Source of the DNA: Leifsonia virtsii
GTDB lineage: Bacteria > Actinomycetota > Actinomycetes > Actinomycetales > Microbacteriaceae
Length of the DNA stretch: 64,000 nucleotides
Assembly: GCF_030433675.1 (NCBI RefSeq)
Contig: NZ_JAROCB010000003.1
Location: 434,001-498,000 of the forward strand
Direction: 5' to 3'
In this document: piece after piece, positions 16,825-24,801 of the stretch
How positions within the stretch are numbered: the stretch's first letter is position 1
Layout: the number at the start of each line of letters is the position of its first letter
Notes under the pieces: model-generated
What the model saw: only the letters and a program-made list of their open reading frames with translations
The model's database searches: none
What the model was told of the DNA's origin: nothing
Made by a program: the position numbers and the translations under genes

Positions 16825-17484
16825 ATGGCGGTGGGCGTGTGGCAGCGGAGGGTTCTGGTGGTCGAGGACCACGCCCTGATGCGCTCGCTCGTCGCCGACG
16901 CGTTCCGGCAGCGTGACTTCGAGGTCGCTTCCGCGGGGTCCGCTCAGGATGCGCTGGAGCAGGCCCGCACGTTCGACCCCGACCTGCTCGTGACCGACAT
17001 CGACCTCCGTCAGCGGCCGAACGGCGTCGAGCTCGCGACCATCCTGCGGCAGGGGTCCCCGCATGTCGCCGTGCTCTTCCTCAGCAACCTGTCGCGCGAG
17101 GCGGCGGCGGCGCAGGCGCGCAGCACGGTCGAGGGCGCGTCGTTCGTGAACAAGGGCGCCATCGAGTCAGTCGACGAGCTGGTGGATGCTGCGGAGGCCG
17201 TCCTGGCCGACCGTCCCGTCGCCCACGAGCGCACGGGGTCCGACGCGGAGGCGAAGCTGCTCCGCCTCACCACTGCTCAGCTCGAGACGACCCGGATGCT
17301 CGCGGCCGGTCTCTCGAACGCCGAGATCGCCCGTCGCCGGGGCGTCTCGGTCCGCGCGGTCGAGAAGACCGTCGAGCGGGTCTTCGCCGCGCTCGGCCTG
17401 TCGGGCGGCGACCGCACGACGCCGCGCGTGGCCGTCGCGACGCTGTACACGACGACGTTCGGCGACCCCGCCACGGGGCTCTGA
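16825..17484 (+). CDS. Two-component response regulator, LuxR-type output
   Basis: A 219-residue regulator. The receiver domain (residues 8-125) has the acidic pair in VVEDHALMR, the phosphoacceptor Asp58 in LLVTDIDLRQRPNG and the conserved Lys in FVNKGAI. The C-terminal LuxR/GerE helix-turn-helix spans about 145-205 (LTTAQLETTRMLAAGLSNAEIARRRGVSVRAVE). The loop after the phosphoacceptor Asp is longer than usual. The sensor gene starts 4 bp after its stop, so the pair forms an operon. Target genes are unknown. Confidence 0.92.
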   Translation: MAVGVWQRRVLVVEDHALMRSLVADAFRQRDFEVASAGSAQDALEQARTFDPDLLVTDIDLRQRPNGVELATILRQGSPHVAVLFLSNLSREAAAAQARSTVEGASFVNKGAIESVDELVDAAEAVLADRPVAHERTGSDAEAKLLRLTTAQLETTRMLAAGLSNAEIARRRGVSVRAVEKTVERVFAALGLSGGDRTTPRVAVATLYTTTFGDPATGL

Positions 17485-17488
17485 CCCG

Positions 17489-19183
17489 ATGGTCCTCCCG
17501 AATCTGCGGCGCTCCCTCGCCCGCATCTACGGCCCCTCCGCCGTCACCTGGTGGAGCTGGCTGATCACGCTGCCGTTCGCGCTGACGGTCATGTCGGGCC
17601 AGCAGTACGTCACCGGTGGGCCAGCGGCCGTGTTCGCCGTCGCCGGGCTCCAGCACGCCATCCTCGGCGTGGTGCTGCTGGTGGGCGTCGCCGTCCTGCG
17701 CGTGGTCCGCGGTCGCGGACGTGCCGTCGCCGTCCTCCTCATCTACGTGGTCGTCGGAGCCGTACGGCCCCTGCTGTTCCTCGAGGCCGGCGGCCTGCTC
17801 GGCATCCCCGTCGAGCCGGGCGATCTGGTGGGGCGTATCGCCATCAACATCGTCAGCCTCGTCGTCGTGCTCGCCCTGATCGCCGTCGGGGTGGACCTCG
17901 TCCGGGAGCATCGCGGGGTGTACCGCCGGCTGCGTGCGGCGCAGCGCGCGTCCGAGCGGGACGCGGCCCGCGCGGGCGAACGCCTGCAGGCACTCCGCTC
18001 CACCGCGGTCGACGGCGTCGTCGCAGCGCTGGAGGAGGCGGCACACGAGGCCGCTGCCCACCCGATGCAGGCGCCGGAGGCCGCGCGACTGCTGCGCGCC
18101 GTCGCCCAGGACGTGGTGCGCCCCGCGAGCCATCGCGTCTTCGCGGACGGCGCCCCGGAGCCCGCGCAGGAACCCGAGCCGCTCGGCCCGCGCGAATGGT
18201 CGGCGTCCGTGATCGGCGGGATGCGCGCGGCGCCCCCGATCGCCACGGCCCTGACGTTCTCGCTGCTCGTCGTGCCCTACGGCATCACGCTCTCCGGCCT
18301 CGGGAGTCTCCTGGCCGTCGCGGCCGGTCTGCTCGTGCTCATCGCGGCCAACGCGGCGGCGGCGCGTCTGCCCCTGCCGCGCCGGGCGGCGGCGCGGCTC
18401 ACCGCCCTGATGCTCGTCTACGTGGCCGCCGGCATCCTGCTGTCGGTCGTGGACACGCTCGTGCTGCGGCTGCTCGGGATAGAGCCGGAGTCGGTCTGGT
18501 TCCAGGCGGGCATGTACCCGGTCATCGCGCTCGGGGTCGCGTTCGTGGCCTCCCTGACGGTCCGGCTGCGCCGCGACCAGGCAGAGCTCGAGCACGCGGT
18601 CCAGGTGAGCGTCTCGACGGCCGCCCGCATCCGCGCGGACTACGAGCGGGAACGCGGCGCGCTCGCCCGGCTGCTTCACGCCGGCGTGCAGTCCGAGCTG
18701 ATCGCCGGCGCCCTCGCACTGACAGCCGCGCCTTCGGCCGACCCGGCGAAGACGGCGGAGCGGATCGCGGAGGTCGTCGACCGCGCCCGCACGGCGCTGC
18801 GCGGCGCTGCGGGGGAGCCGGAACCGGCCGAACAGGTGCAGGCGCTGCTCGACAGCTGGTCGTCGGCGATCGGTCTCGACGTCCGGGTCGGGAAGGGCGC
18901 CTGGGACAGGCTGGCCGATCCGCTCCGCGCGACGGCGGTGGCCGACACCATCTCGGAGGGCCTGGCCAACGCCGTGCGGCACGGCAACGGCGCGCCGGTC
19001 CTCCTCGAGCTCCGCCCCGGGGAGCCCGAGGGCGTACGGGTCGTGATCGTCTCCGGCGGCAGCCTCGGCGGTCGCGCGATCGGCGACCGCTCAGGCATCG
19101 GTCTGCGGCAGCTCTCAGAACGCGGGACGGTCGCCCTTCGCGAACGCTCCGGGCGTGTCGAACTGGCCGTCGCCATCCCCTGA
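17489..19183 (+). CDS. Membrane sensor histidine kinase-like protein
   Basis: A 564-residue partner of the upstream response regulator. There are two separate membrane blocks, residues about 20-145 (four helices) and about 245-360 (four helices). A 100-residue Ala/Arg-rich cytosolic helical stretch lies between them. The kinase core follows: the dimerisation box ARLLHAGVQSELIAG carries the likely phospho-His, the N box is ISEGLANAVRHGNG, and the G box is SGIGLRQLSERG. It belongs to the HisKA_3/NarL-partner class but with a shortened ATPase domain. The double-membrane layout is unusual. The start ATG 17489 follows the regulator stop by 4 bp. Confidence 0.85.
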   Translation: MVLPNLRRSLARIYGPSAVTWWSWLITLPFALTVMSGQQYVTGGPAAVFAVAGLQHAILGVVLLVGVAVLRVVRGRGRAVAVLLIYVVVGAVRPLLFLEAGGLLGIPVEPGDLVGRIAINIVSLVVVLALIAVGVDLVREHRGVYRRLRAAQRASERDAARAGERLQALRSTAVDGVVAALEEAAHEAAAHPMQAPEAARLLRAVAQDVVRPASHRVFADGAPEPAQEPEPLGPREWSASVIGGMRAAPPIATALTFSLLVVPYGITLSGLGSLLAVAAGLLVLIAANAAAARLPLPRRAAARLTALMLVYVAAGILLSVVDTLVLRLLGIEPESVWFQAGMYPVIALGVAFVASLTVRLRRDQAELEHAVQVSVSTAARIRADYERERGALARLLHAGVQSELIAGALALTAAPSADPAKTAERIAEVVDRARTALRGAAGEPEPAEQVQALLDSWSSAIGLDVRVGKGAWDRLADPLRATAVADTISEGLANAVRHGNGAPVLLELRPGEPEGVRVVIVSGGSLGGRAIGDRSGIGLRQLSERGTVALRERSGRVELAVAIP

Positions 19184-19457
19184 ACGGCGGCTGCGAGCGT
19201 GGTCGTAACAGCCGTACCGCGAGCCATCCCGCACCGCCCCGATGCCTAGATTCGACAGTGATGGAGCGAGACTCCGTCGCCGGTCCCGGATGGGGGCTCC
19301 TGCGCGACCCGAATGCGCGGGATGGGCCCCCGACCGGGATCTATTCGTCTGCATTGATGGAACATCCAGGCGAAATCGGGTAGAAATGTTCGGTACGCTT
19401 CAGCGCCCGTCCCGGTGCGTGTCCCCCCGACCGTCTCGCCCAGGAAGTACCAACAGC
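19184..19457. other. Intergenic leader before the M15-like gene
   Basis: A 274-bp region with an open frame extending through it (possible starts at 19242, 19389 or 19419) but with Arg/Pro-rich, unlikely protein sequence. It includes AT-richer tracts around 19340-19400 that may hold the promoter. The ribosome-site-like AGGAAG at 19442-19447 supports translation from TTG 19458. No clear palindrome was seen. Confidence 0.4.
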
Positions 19458-20507
19458 TTGCCCCAGTCCACTCCCTCAGTGCGGCCTCGCCGCACACTCA
19501 GGGCACCCGTCGTGGTGGATGTGGACCAGCAGCCGGAACTCTCCGACGACCCGGTCACGGCGTTCACCACCGCCGAGGAGCTGACCGCGACGCAGACCTT
19601 CACCAGCCGCCGCGAGCGGCGTGAGGCCGAGGAGCGCTCCCGCAAGCGCGAGCGCATCGTGGTCAAGCCGACCCGGGCGGAGCGCACGAAGGAGCCGCGC
19701 GCCGAGCGTGCACCGCGTCAGTCGCGTCCTGCGCGTTCCCCGCGTCCCGAGAGGATCCGCCACCACGAGCGTCGCCGCTGGGGGGTCCACACCGTCGTCA
19801 TGCTCGCGCTCGCCGCCTTCTTCGGCACGGCCGCCCTTCCCGCCTACGCGACGACCGCCGAGGGATCGACCGTCGGTTCGGCGCGCACGGCCCTCGCGGT
19901 GCAGACGCTCACCGGCGGCGGTGTGACGCAGGTCGTCGCCCGTGACGGCCTCTCCATCCAGGAGAGCCCGGAGTCGCTCGACTCGACGATGAACACGACC
20001 GTCTCGCCGACGGTCCAGGCCCTCGCGGTGCAGATCATGGGCGCGGTCGCCGCCGGCCGGCTGGTCGGCTCGACGCCGAACCATATCCCGGAGATCGCCA
20101 ATCTGGCCGAGGGCAAGGCCGACCCGGGCTGCGGCGTCGACTACCGCGTGCTGCAGGCCATCTCCGTCGCGCTCGACAACTTCAACCAGGTCGGCGTCAG
20201 CGACATCAACCGCCGCTGCACCGGCCAGATCGAGGGCGCCGGAACCGACTCGGCCCACTACGCCGACGGCGGCGGACACGCGGTCGACTTCTACCTGCTC
20301 AACGGCTCGCCCCTCACCGGCGGCGACGCGAAGTCGGTGCAGCTCATCAAGATCCTCGACCCGCTGGTCCCGAACGGCACCGGCCTCGGCCAGGTCGGCT
20401 GCCGCGCCTCGATGAGCCTCGACAACTTCAAGCCGTTCGACGACACGTGCAACCACCTGCACATCGACTTCCTGAAGTCGGCCGGCCCCACGCTCCGCTA
20501 CGGCTGA
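19458..20507 (+). CDS. Exported peptidase M15-like protein
   Basis: Chosen start TTG 19458 gives 349 residues. Residues 1-108 form a highly charged cytosolic N-terminus (RERREAEERSRKRERIVVK). Residues about 110-131 form a membrane or uncleaved signal helix, and the rest is extracytoplasmic. The C-terminal domain has SAHYADGGGHAVDF (His267, His274, Asp277) and, near the end, CNHLHIDF (His333, His335). Together these recall the zinc-binding SxHxxGxAxD and HxH motifs of M15 (VanY-like) D-Ala-D-Ala carboxypeptidases, though with altered spacing. Cysteines at the domain edges may form disulfides. A peptidoglycan-related role is inferred. The start could also be 19419 (GTG) or 19389 (ATG). Confidence 0.65.
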   Translation: MPQSTPSVRPRRTLRAPVVVDVDQQPELSDDPVTAFTTAEELTATQTFTSRRERREAEERSRKRERIVVKPTRAERTKEPRAERAPRQSRPARSPRPERIRHHERRRWGVHTVVMLALAAFFGTAALPAYATTAEGSTVGSARTALAVQTLTGGGVTQVVARDGLSIQESPESLDSTMNTTVSPTVQALAVQIMGAVAAGRLVGSTPNHIPEIANLAEGKADPGCGVDYRVLQAISVALDNFNQVGVSDINRRCTGQIEGAGTDSAHYADGGGHAVDFYLLNGSPLTGGDAKSVQLIKILDPLVPNGTGLGQVGCRASMSLDNFKPFDDTCNHLHIDFLKSAGPTLRYG

Positions 20508-20522
20508 TCGGCCGGTTCAGCC
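20502..20522. terminator. Short bidirectional hairpin spanning two stop codons
   Basis: GGCTGA (20502-20507) pairs with TCAGCC (20517-20522) across a 9-base loop. The arms include the stop codons of the convergent M15-like and NUDIX genes, which end only 9 bp apart. The stem is short, so termination is uncertain. Confidence 0.35.
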
Positions 20523-21173
20523 GAAGAGGTTGAGCGCCGCCCACTGGATCAGCACGACCGTCTTGCCGTCGGCGATCCGGCCGTCGGCCACCATCCCGAG
20601 CGCCTTGTCGTAGGGCACGACCACGGCCTCGATCTCCTCGCCCTCCTCCGCCAGCCCGCCGCCGCCCTCGATGTCGGCCGAGACGTACGGCGCCGCGTAG
20701 AAGTGGACGCGCTCGGTCACCGACCCCGGGCTCATGTACAGGTCGAACAGGTGCGTCAGCTGACCGATGCGCACGCCGAGCTCCTCGGCGGCCTCGCGGC
20801 GGATCGCCTCCTCGGGCGAGTCACCGTCGAGGAGCCCGGCCGCCGACTCGACCAGCATGCCGTCCGGGTGGCCGTTGACGTACGCCGGGAAGCGGAACTG
20901 CCGTGAGAGAAGGAGCGTGCGCGCCACCGGATCGTAGAGCAGCACCGTCGCGCCGTTGCCGCGGTCGTAGGTCTCACGGGTCTGCGTCGACCACTGACCG
21001 TCGCGGCCTCGGTAGTCGAGCGTGGTGCGGCGCAGCACGTGCCAGCCGTCGGAAGTGACCTCCACGTCGCGCACCCGGACGTCCGGGTTGCCGATCAGGT
21101 CGAGGCCGGTGCGGTGCAGGCCGATGCGGCCGCGACCGTCGGGGATGTCGTGTCCGGGCCGCTCGTCGCTCAC
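20517..21173 (-). CDS. NUDIX hydrolase (GDP-mannose pyrophosphatase NudK-like)
   Basis: A 218-residue enzyme predicted to hydrolyse a nucleoside diphosphate linked to another moiety. The NUDIX box is complete: it begins GLLDGDSPEEAIRR and continues EAAEELGV at about residues 113-134. The surrounding pattern (DGWHVLRRTTLDYRGRDG, TVLLYDPVARTLLLSRQFRFP, MSPGSVTERVHFYAAPY) is the one seen in NudK/ADP-sugar pyrophosphatases. It has a GTG start and is cytosolic. The YihY-like gene stops 9 bp upstream on the same strand, so it is probably the last gene of that operon. Confidence 0.88.
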   Translation of the reverse strand: MSDERPGHDIPDGRGRIGLHRTGLDLIGNPDVRVRDVEVTSDGWHVLRRTTLDYRGRDGQWSTQTRETYDRGNGATVLLYDPVARTLLLSRQFRFPAYVNGHPDGMLVESAAGLLDGDSPEEAIRREAAEELGVRIGQLTHLFDLYMSPGSVTERVHFYAAPYVSADIEGGGGLAEEGEEIEAVVVPYDKALGMVADGRIADGKTVVLIQWAALNLFG

Positions 21174-21182
21174 GCTCCGAGC

Positions 21183-22238
21183 CTAGCGACCCACCTTGTC
21201 CCGATAGCGCCGCCGGATCTCACGGGCGGCGAGGATGTCGCCCGCGTGCGCCTCCTGCTGCTTCAGCAGCGCCTTGTCCGACTTGAGCGGCAGCCGCAGC
21301 ACGTCGTCCGCCTCGATGCCGGCCACCAGCTCCCGCGCCCGCTCCACCTCCGAGTCGAGCTCGGCGCCGAACAGGAGCGCGTTGTTCGCGATCCAGATCC
21401 ACAGCAAGAAGACGATGATCCCGGCCAGGGCCCCGTAGGTCTTGTCGTAGTTCCCGAAGTTGCCGACGTAGAAGGCGAACAGGGCCGACGCGATGCCGAG
21501 GATCACGATCGCGGCGATCGAGCCGGGGGTCAGCCAGCGGAACCGCGGGTGCTTGATGTTGGGCGTCGCGGCGTAGAGCACGGCGACGAGCAGCACGATC
21601 ACGACGACGACGACCGGCCAGCGGAGGATGTCCCACGCCGTCTGGAATGCGTCGCTCAGACCGATCATGCTGCCGAGGAACTGCGCGACCGGACCGGAGA
21701 TCACTAGCAGCAGGGCCAGCAGCGACACCAGCACCAGAGCCAGCAGGGTCACTCCCAGCTGCACCGGGCGCAGGGTGATGAAGCCGCGGCCCTCCCTGAC
21801 CCCGTAGACGCGGTTGAGCGAGCGCCCGAACGCGCCGACGTAGCCCGACGCCGACCAGACGGCGCCGACGATTCCGATCGCCAGTGCCCAGCCGGTGGTG
21901 GGGGAGGAGGCGAGGTTCTGGATCGGGCCCTTGAGCACGTCCGTCATGCCCGGCGCCAGGTCGTTCACCATCCCGAACAGTGCGTCGATGCCCGCCTTGC
22001 TCTGGCCGACGATCCCCAGGATGCTGACCAGTGCGAGCAGCGCGGGGAACAGCGACAGCACCGCGAAGTACGTCAGCCCGGCCGCCAGGTCGGTGCACTG
22101 GTCGGTCGAGTAGCTGCGCATGGTGCGCTTCAGGATGAAACCCCACGGCAACCGGTACCAGGGCTCGCTCCTGCGGTCCTCGATCCGCCGGACCGCCGCT
22201 GCCCGATCGCTGCCGACGCCGCCCTGGTCAGCCGGCAC
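21183..22238 (-). CDS. YihY/BrkB family inner-membrane protein
   Basis: A 351-residue protein of the YihY/virulence factor BrkB family, whose biochemical role is not settled. Six membrane helices lie between about residues 45 and 295. Typical sequence is the N-terminal DLAAGLTYFAVLSLFPALLALVS, then WSASGYVGAFGRSLNRVYGVREGR and the C-terminal YGALAGIIVFLLWIWIANNALLFGAELD. The N-terminal 25 and C-terminal 50 residues are charged and cytosolic. The GTG start overlaps the end of the DUF3618 gene by 11 bp. The operon with a holin-like protein and DUF3618 suggests an envelope function. Confidence 0.92.
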   Translation of the reverse strand: MPADQGGVGSDRAAAVRRIEDRRSEPWYRLPWGFILKRTMRSYSTDQCTDLAAGLTYFAVLSLFPALLALVSILGIVGQSKAGIDALFGMVNDLAPGMTDVLKGPIQNLASSPTTGWALAIGIVGAVWSASGYVGAFGRSLNRVYGVREGRGFITLRPVQLGVTLLALVLVSLLALLLVISGPVAQFLGSMIGLSDAFQTAWDILRWPVVVVVIVLLVAVLYAATPNIKHPRFRWLTPGSIAAIVILGIASALFAFYVGNFGNYDKTYGALAGIIVFLLWIWIANNALLFGAELDSEVERARELVAGIEADDVLRLPLKSDKALLKQQEAHAGDILAAREIRRRYRDKVGR

Positions 22239-22506
22239 GCCCGCGCCTCCGCACGAGCAGCGTCGCGATCCCGGCGGCGCCGCCCACCACCGCGAGGAAC
22301 AGCCCGGCGAAGAAGGCGGGATGCGACCGGATCTGCACGCGCAGGTTGAAGGTCGCGAACAGGTCGTCGAGGGTGCTCGCGAGCTCGTCGCGCGTCACCT
22401 CGAGGTCGAGCTTGAGGGTGTTGATCCCGGCGCCCTTCGGCACCGGCGGCCGTCCGGCCGGCCGCTGGCCCTGCCTGCTGACCGTGGGGGTCGTCTCCGT
22501 GGTCAC
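22228..22506 (-). CDS. DUF3618 domain membrane protein
   Basis: A 92-residue protein. Residues 28-55 match the DUF3618 pattern (NTLKLDLEVTRDELASTLDDL), a helix starting before a C-terminal membrane segment (PAFFAGLFLAVVGGAAGIATLLV) and a basic RRRGRAG end. The GTG start overlaps the upstream holin-like stop by 4 bp, and its stop overlaps the downstream YihY gene. DUF3618 proteins regularly accompany PF07332 holin-like proteins in actinobacteria. The function is unknown. Confidence 0.85.
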   Translation of the reverse strand: MTTETTPTVSRQGQRPAGRPPVPKGAGINTLKLDLEVTRDELASTLDDLFATFNLRVQIRSHPAFFAGLFLAVVGGAAGIATLLVRRRGRAG

Positions 22507-22931
22507 GGCTGCTCTCCCTTCAGCGCCTTCGCGTCGGCGCTCAACTCGCTGCCCAGGTCGTCCGGCACGGGCGGCAGCCCCTGCTTGAGGCTGCGCCAGC
22601 CGATGAGCCCGGCGACGACCGCAATCAGGATGAGGATGCCCGCCACGATGAGCGCGGACAGCCAGGCCGGCAGGATCAGCGCGAAGCCGAGAACGGCGGC
22701 GGTCACCAGCACGCCGAATGCGAAGAAGAGGAACAGCAGGGCGCCCACCAGAAGGCCCGCGCCGATCCCGGCCGCCTTCGCCTTCGCGGCCATCTCGGCC
22801 TTGAAGAGGGCCAGCTCCGTGGCCACCAGGCGGCGCAGCTGCGCGACGAGGTCCTTGGTCAGTTCGGGCAGGGGACGCAGCCCGCGGGTGGTGCGGCGGC
22901 GCTCCCGCGGCAGCGGTGGCTTGTCGGCCAT
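22503..22931 (-). CDS. Phage holin family (PF07332-like) membrane protein
   Basis: A 142-residue protein with two long membrane helices (residues about 55-80 and 85-112), preceded by an amphipathic helix (ELTKDLVAQLRRLVATELALFKAEMAAKAK) typical of the Actinobacteriophage holin-3 superfamily. The chromosomal versions are not phage genes. They sit in envelope operons with DUF3618 and are thought to be structural or stress membrane proteins. The first 20 residues are strongly basic. No phage genes surround it, so prophage origin is unlikely. Confidence 0.85.
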   Translation of the reverse strand: MADKPPLPRERRRTTRGLRPLPELTKDLVAQLRRLVATELALFKAEMAAKAKAAGIGAGLLVGALLFLFFAFGVLVTAAVLGFALILPAWLSALIVAGILILIAVVAGLIGWRSLKQGLPPVPDDLGSELSADAKALKGEQP

Positions 22932-23019
22932 CGGTTCGGGCTCCCTTCAGACGCTGTAGGCCCGAACGTACCCCACGGCACCGCACGAGTGAACCCGGGC
23001 GATGGTGCACACTAGGGGC

Positions 23020-23544
23020 ATGAACGGCAACGAGCTCGCCGGCCGGGGAGGAATCCTCGCGGCCGTGGTCCCGGGGCAGCCGGTCGCGGTGCTGGAGGCG
23101 GCAGCTCGTCTCGCCGACGACCTCGACGTACCGCTGGTGTGCGCGAACGTCGACCCGGACCGCTACATGGTGTCGAGCTACGTGGATGGCACGGTGGTCG
23201 CGCTGCCGTACGACCCCGACCTCCCGGAGACCGAGGAGGAGCGCTTCGACCCCGACCTGGAGGCGCACATCCGCGGCGTGCTCGACGGTCGCGGCATCCC
23301 GTACTCGCTGCAGCAGCTGGCGGGCGACCCGGCCTGGTCGCTGGCCCGGCTGGCGGACGACCTGGACGCGCGCTACATCGTCGTCGGGACGCGCGAGGCC
23401 GGCCTGCGCGGCAGCGTCCGCGAGTTCTTCAACGGCTCGGTCGCCGTGCACCTGGCCCACCGCCAGCACCGGCCGGTCATCGTGGTGCCGCTGAACCCCA
23501 TCCCGGGCGCGCAGCGGTTCCCGTGGGAAGACCCGCAGGGCTAG
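23020..23544 (+). CDS. Universal stress protein family
   Basis: A 174-residue single-domain UspA-type protein. It has the expected alpha/beta order: an initial strand with GGILAAVVPGQPVAVLEAA, a middle section, and near the C-terminus YIVVGTREAGLRGSVREFFNGSVAVHLAHRQHRPVIVVP. The last part matches the GxxGxxxxxxGSVxxxvxxxxxxPVxVV nucleotide-binding signature with small changes. The ATG at 23020 is preferred over the upstream in-frame codon at 23002. Its stop shares one base with the GTG start of the first CrcB gene, so stress protein and fluoride channel are cotranscribed. Confidence 0.88.
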   Translation: MNGNELAGRGGILAAVVPGQPVAVLEAAARLADDLDVPLVCANVDPDRYMVSSYVDGTVVALPYDPDLPETEEERFDPDLEAHIRGVLDGRGIPYSLQQLAGDPAWSLARLADDLDARYIVVGTREAGLRGSVREFFNGSVAVHLAHRQHRPVIVVPLNPIPGAQRFPWEDPQG

Positions 23545-23990
23545 TGCGGGAGGGTCGTGGTCCGGCGCCGCTGCACCTGCGCTGGCGTTCCATCCTGCTC
23601 GTGTTCGCGGGCGGGTCGATCGGCGCCGCCACCCGGTACCTGCTGACACTGTCGGTTCCGCCGGTCGGCGGCGTCCCCCTCGTCACCTTCCTGATCAACG
23701 TGACCGGCGCGTTCGTGCTCGGCTGGCTGCTGCAGACGTTCGCGCTGCGCGGACCGGACGAGGGCGGCCGCCGCGACCTCCGGCTGTTCGTCGGGACGGG
23801 CATCCTCGGCGGGTACACGACCTACAGCTCGCTGGCGGTCGACACGGACGGGCTGATCGCGGCGCAGAGCGTCGGCCTCAGCATCCTCTACGCCGTCGCC
23901 ACGATCGTCGTCGGCGCGGCCGCGTCGGTCGCCGGCATCGCGCTGGCCTCGGCCATCGCGCGCCGGCAGGCCGGGAGGGGGAAGCCGTGA
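23544..23990 (+). CDS. crcB: Fluoride channel subunit CrcB/Fluc (first copy)
   Basis: A 148-residue four-helix protein of the CrcB/Fluc family, which forms a dual-topology dimeric fluoride exporter. Conserved sequence is GGSIGAATRYLLT in helix 1, LVTFLINVTGAFVLGWLL in helix 2 and the GILGGYTTYSSLAVD loop of helix 3 with its Na+/F- site. The GTG start overlaps the preceding stop by one base. It carries a 12-residue basic extension before helix 1. The second, shorter crcB follows with a 4-bp overlap, as expected for heterodimeric pairs. Confidence 0.92.
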   Translation: MREGRGPAPLHLRWRSILLVFAGGSIGAATRYLLTLSVPPVGGVPLVTFLINVTGAFVLGWLLQTFALRGPDEGGRRDLRLFVGTGILGGYTTYSSLAVDTDGLIAAQSVGLSILYAVATIVVGAAASVAGIALASAIARRQAGRGKP

Positions 23991-24364
23991 CCGTGCTCCT
24001 CGTGATCGCCGTCGGCCTGGCCGGCGGGGTGGGCGCCGTCGCCCGGCTGGTGCTCGACGGCCTGCTGCGCGCGCGGGTCCGGGTCTCCTTCCCGCTCGGG
24101 ACCACCGTGATCAACGTGACCGGCTCGTTCCTCCTCGGGCTCGTCACCGGGCTCGCGCTCGTGCACGGCCTGCCGCCGGAGTGGCGCGCCGTGCTCGGGA
24201 CGGGGTTCCTCGGCGGGTACACCACCTTCAGCACGGCCAGTTACGAGACGGTCCGGCTGGCGCAGCAGCGGCGATACCGCGCCGCGCTGATGAACGGCGT
24301 CGGGATGCTCGCGCTCGCGCTCGCCGCGGCCGGGCTCGGCCTGTGGCTGGGGCAACTGGCCTGA
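23987..24364 (+). CDS. crcB: Fluoride channel subunit CrcB/Fluc (second copy)
   Basis: A 125-residue CrcB protein with four membrane helices. The motifs mirror the first copy: GGVGAVARLVLDGLL, TTVINVTGSFLLGLVTGL and GFLGGYTTFSTASYETV. The two copies differ enough to suggest a heterodimer in which the subunits insert in opposite orientation. The GTG start lies in a GTGA overlap with the first gene. The pair exports fluoride that enters as HF. It is convergent with the NTF2-like gene. Confidence 0.93.
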   Translation: MTVLLVIAVGLAGGVGAVARLVLDGLLRARVRVSFPLGTTVINVTGSFLLGLVTGLALVHGLPPEWRAVLGTGFLGGYTTFSTASYETVRLAQQRRYRAALMNGVGMLALALAAAGLGLWLGQLA

Positions 24365-24391
24365 ACGGCTGGCCGCCGGGCCGGTGGCCGG

Positions 24392-24754
24392 TCAGTCCTG
24401 GTCGGGCTCCTGCTCCATCCACCACTCGGTGAACTCCTCCGCGCGCCCGTCGTCGGCCAGGCGGATCACCCAGAGGTTGCTGTAGATCGGGCCGTCGCGG
24501 TAGTCGGTCACGCCCTCGACGAACCACACCGGTCCGTCCTGACCGAGGAGCCGCCACTCGAAGGTGGCGGCGCCCGGGTCGTCCTGGGCGTCCAGCCAGC
24601 CCTCGACGATCTCCTCGTGGCCGTCCCACGGCTCGGCGAACGGCTCGGTGCGGTAGCTGGCGTCCTCGGTGAACAGGGCCCGGATGTCGTCGGGCTCGTT
24701 GCTCTCCCACGCGCGCCGGTAGAGGTCGATCCAGTTGGTGATCGCGTCCGCCAT
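24392..24754 (-). CDS. SnoaL/NTF2-like protein
   Basis: A 120-residue small alpha+beta protein of the nuclear transport factor 2/SnoaL-like superfamily. Family features are the opening helix ITNWIDLYRRAWESNEPDDIRALFTEDASYRTEP, then GHEEIVEGWLDAQ and the beta-rich remainder FEWRLLGQDGPVWFVEGVTDY ending in an acidic tail. Such proteins may be enzymes or ligand binders, and no catalytic residue can be assigned. It is cytosolic and stands alone. Confidence 0.8.
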   Translation of the reverse strand: MADAITNWIDLYRRAWESNEPDDIRALFTEDASYRTEPFAEPWDGHEEIVEGWLDAQDDPGAATFEWRLLGQDGPVWFVEGVTDYRDGPIYSNLWVIRLADDGRAEEFTEWWMEQEPDQD

Positions 24755-24801
24755 GCCCCCGTTATACGCCCTGCCCGTCGGCCGCCGCTACGCTGGGCCG
24801 C

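Noticed and set aside
22503-22931. Holin-like gene as evidence of a prophage.
   Set aside because: No other phage genes nearby; this holin-like family is usually chromosomal in envelope operons with DUF3618.
22999-23030. GGGCGATGGTG upstream of the USP-crcB operon resembles the start of a fluoride riboswitch.
   Set aside because: Only about 20 bases lie between it and the start codon, so the rest of the aptamer, including the pseudoknot partner, has no room.
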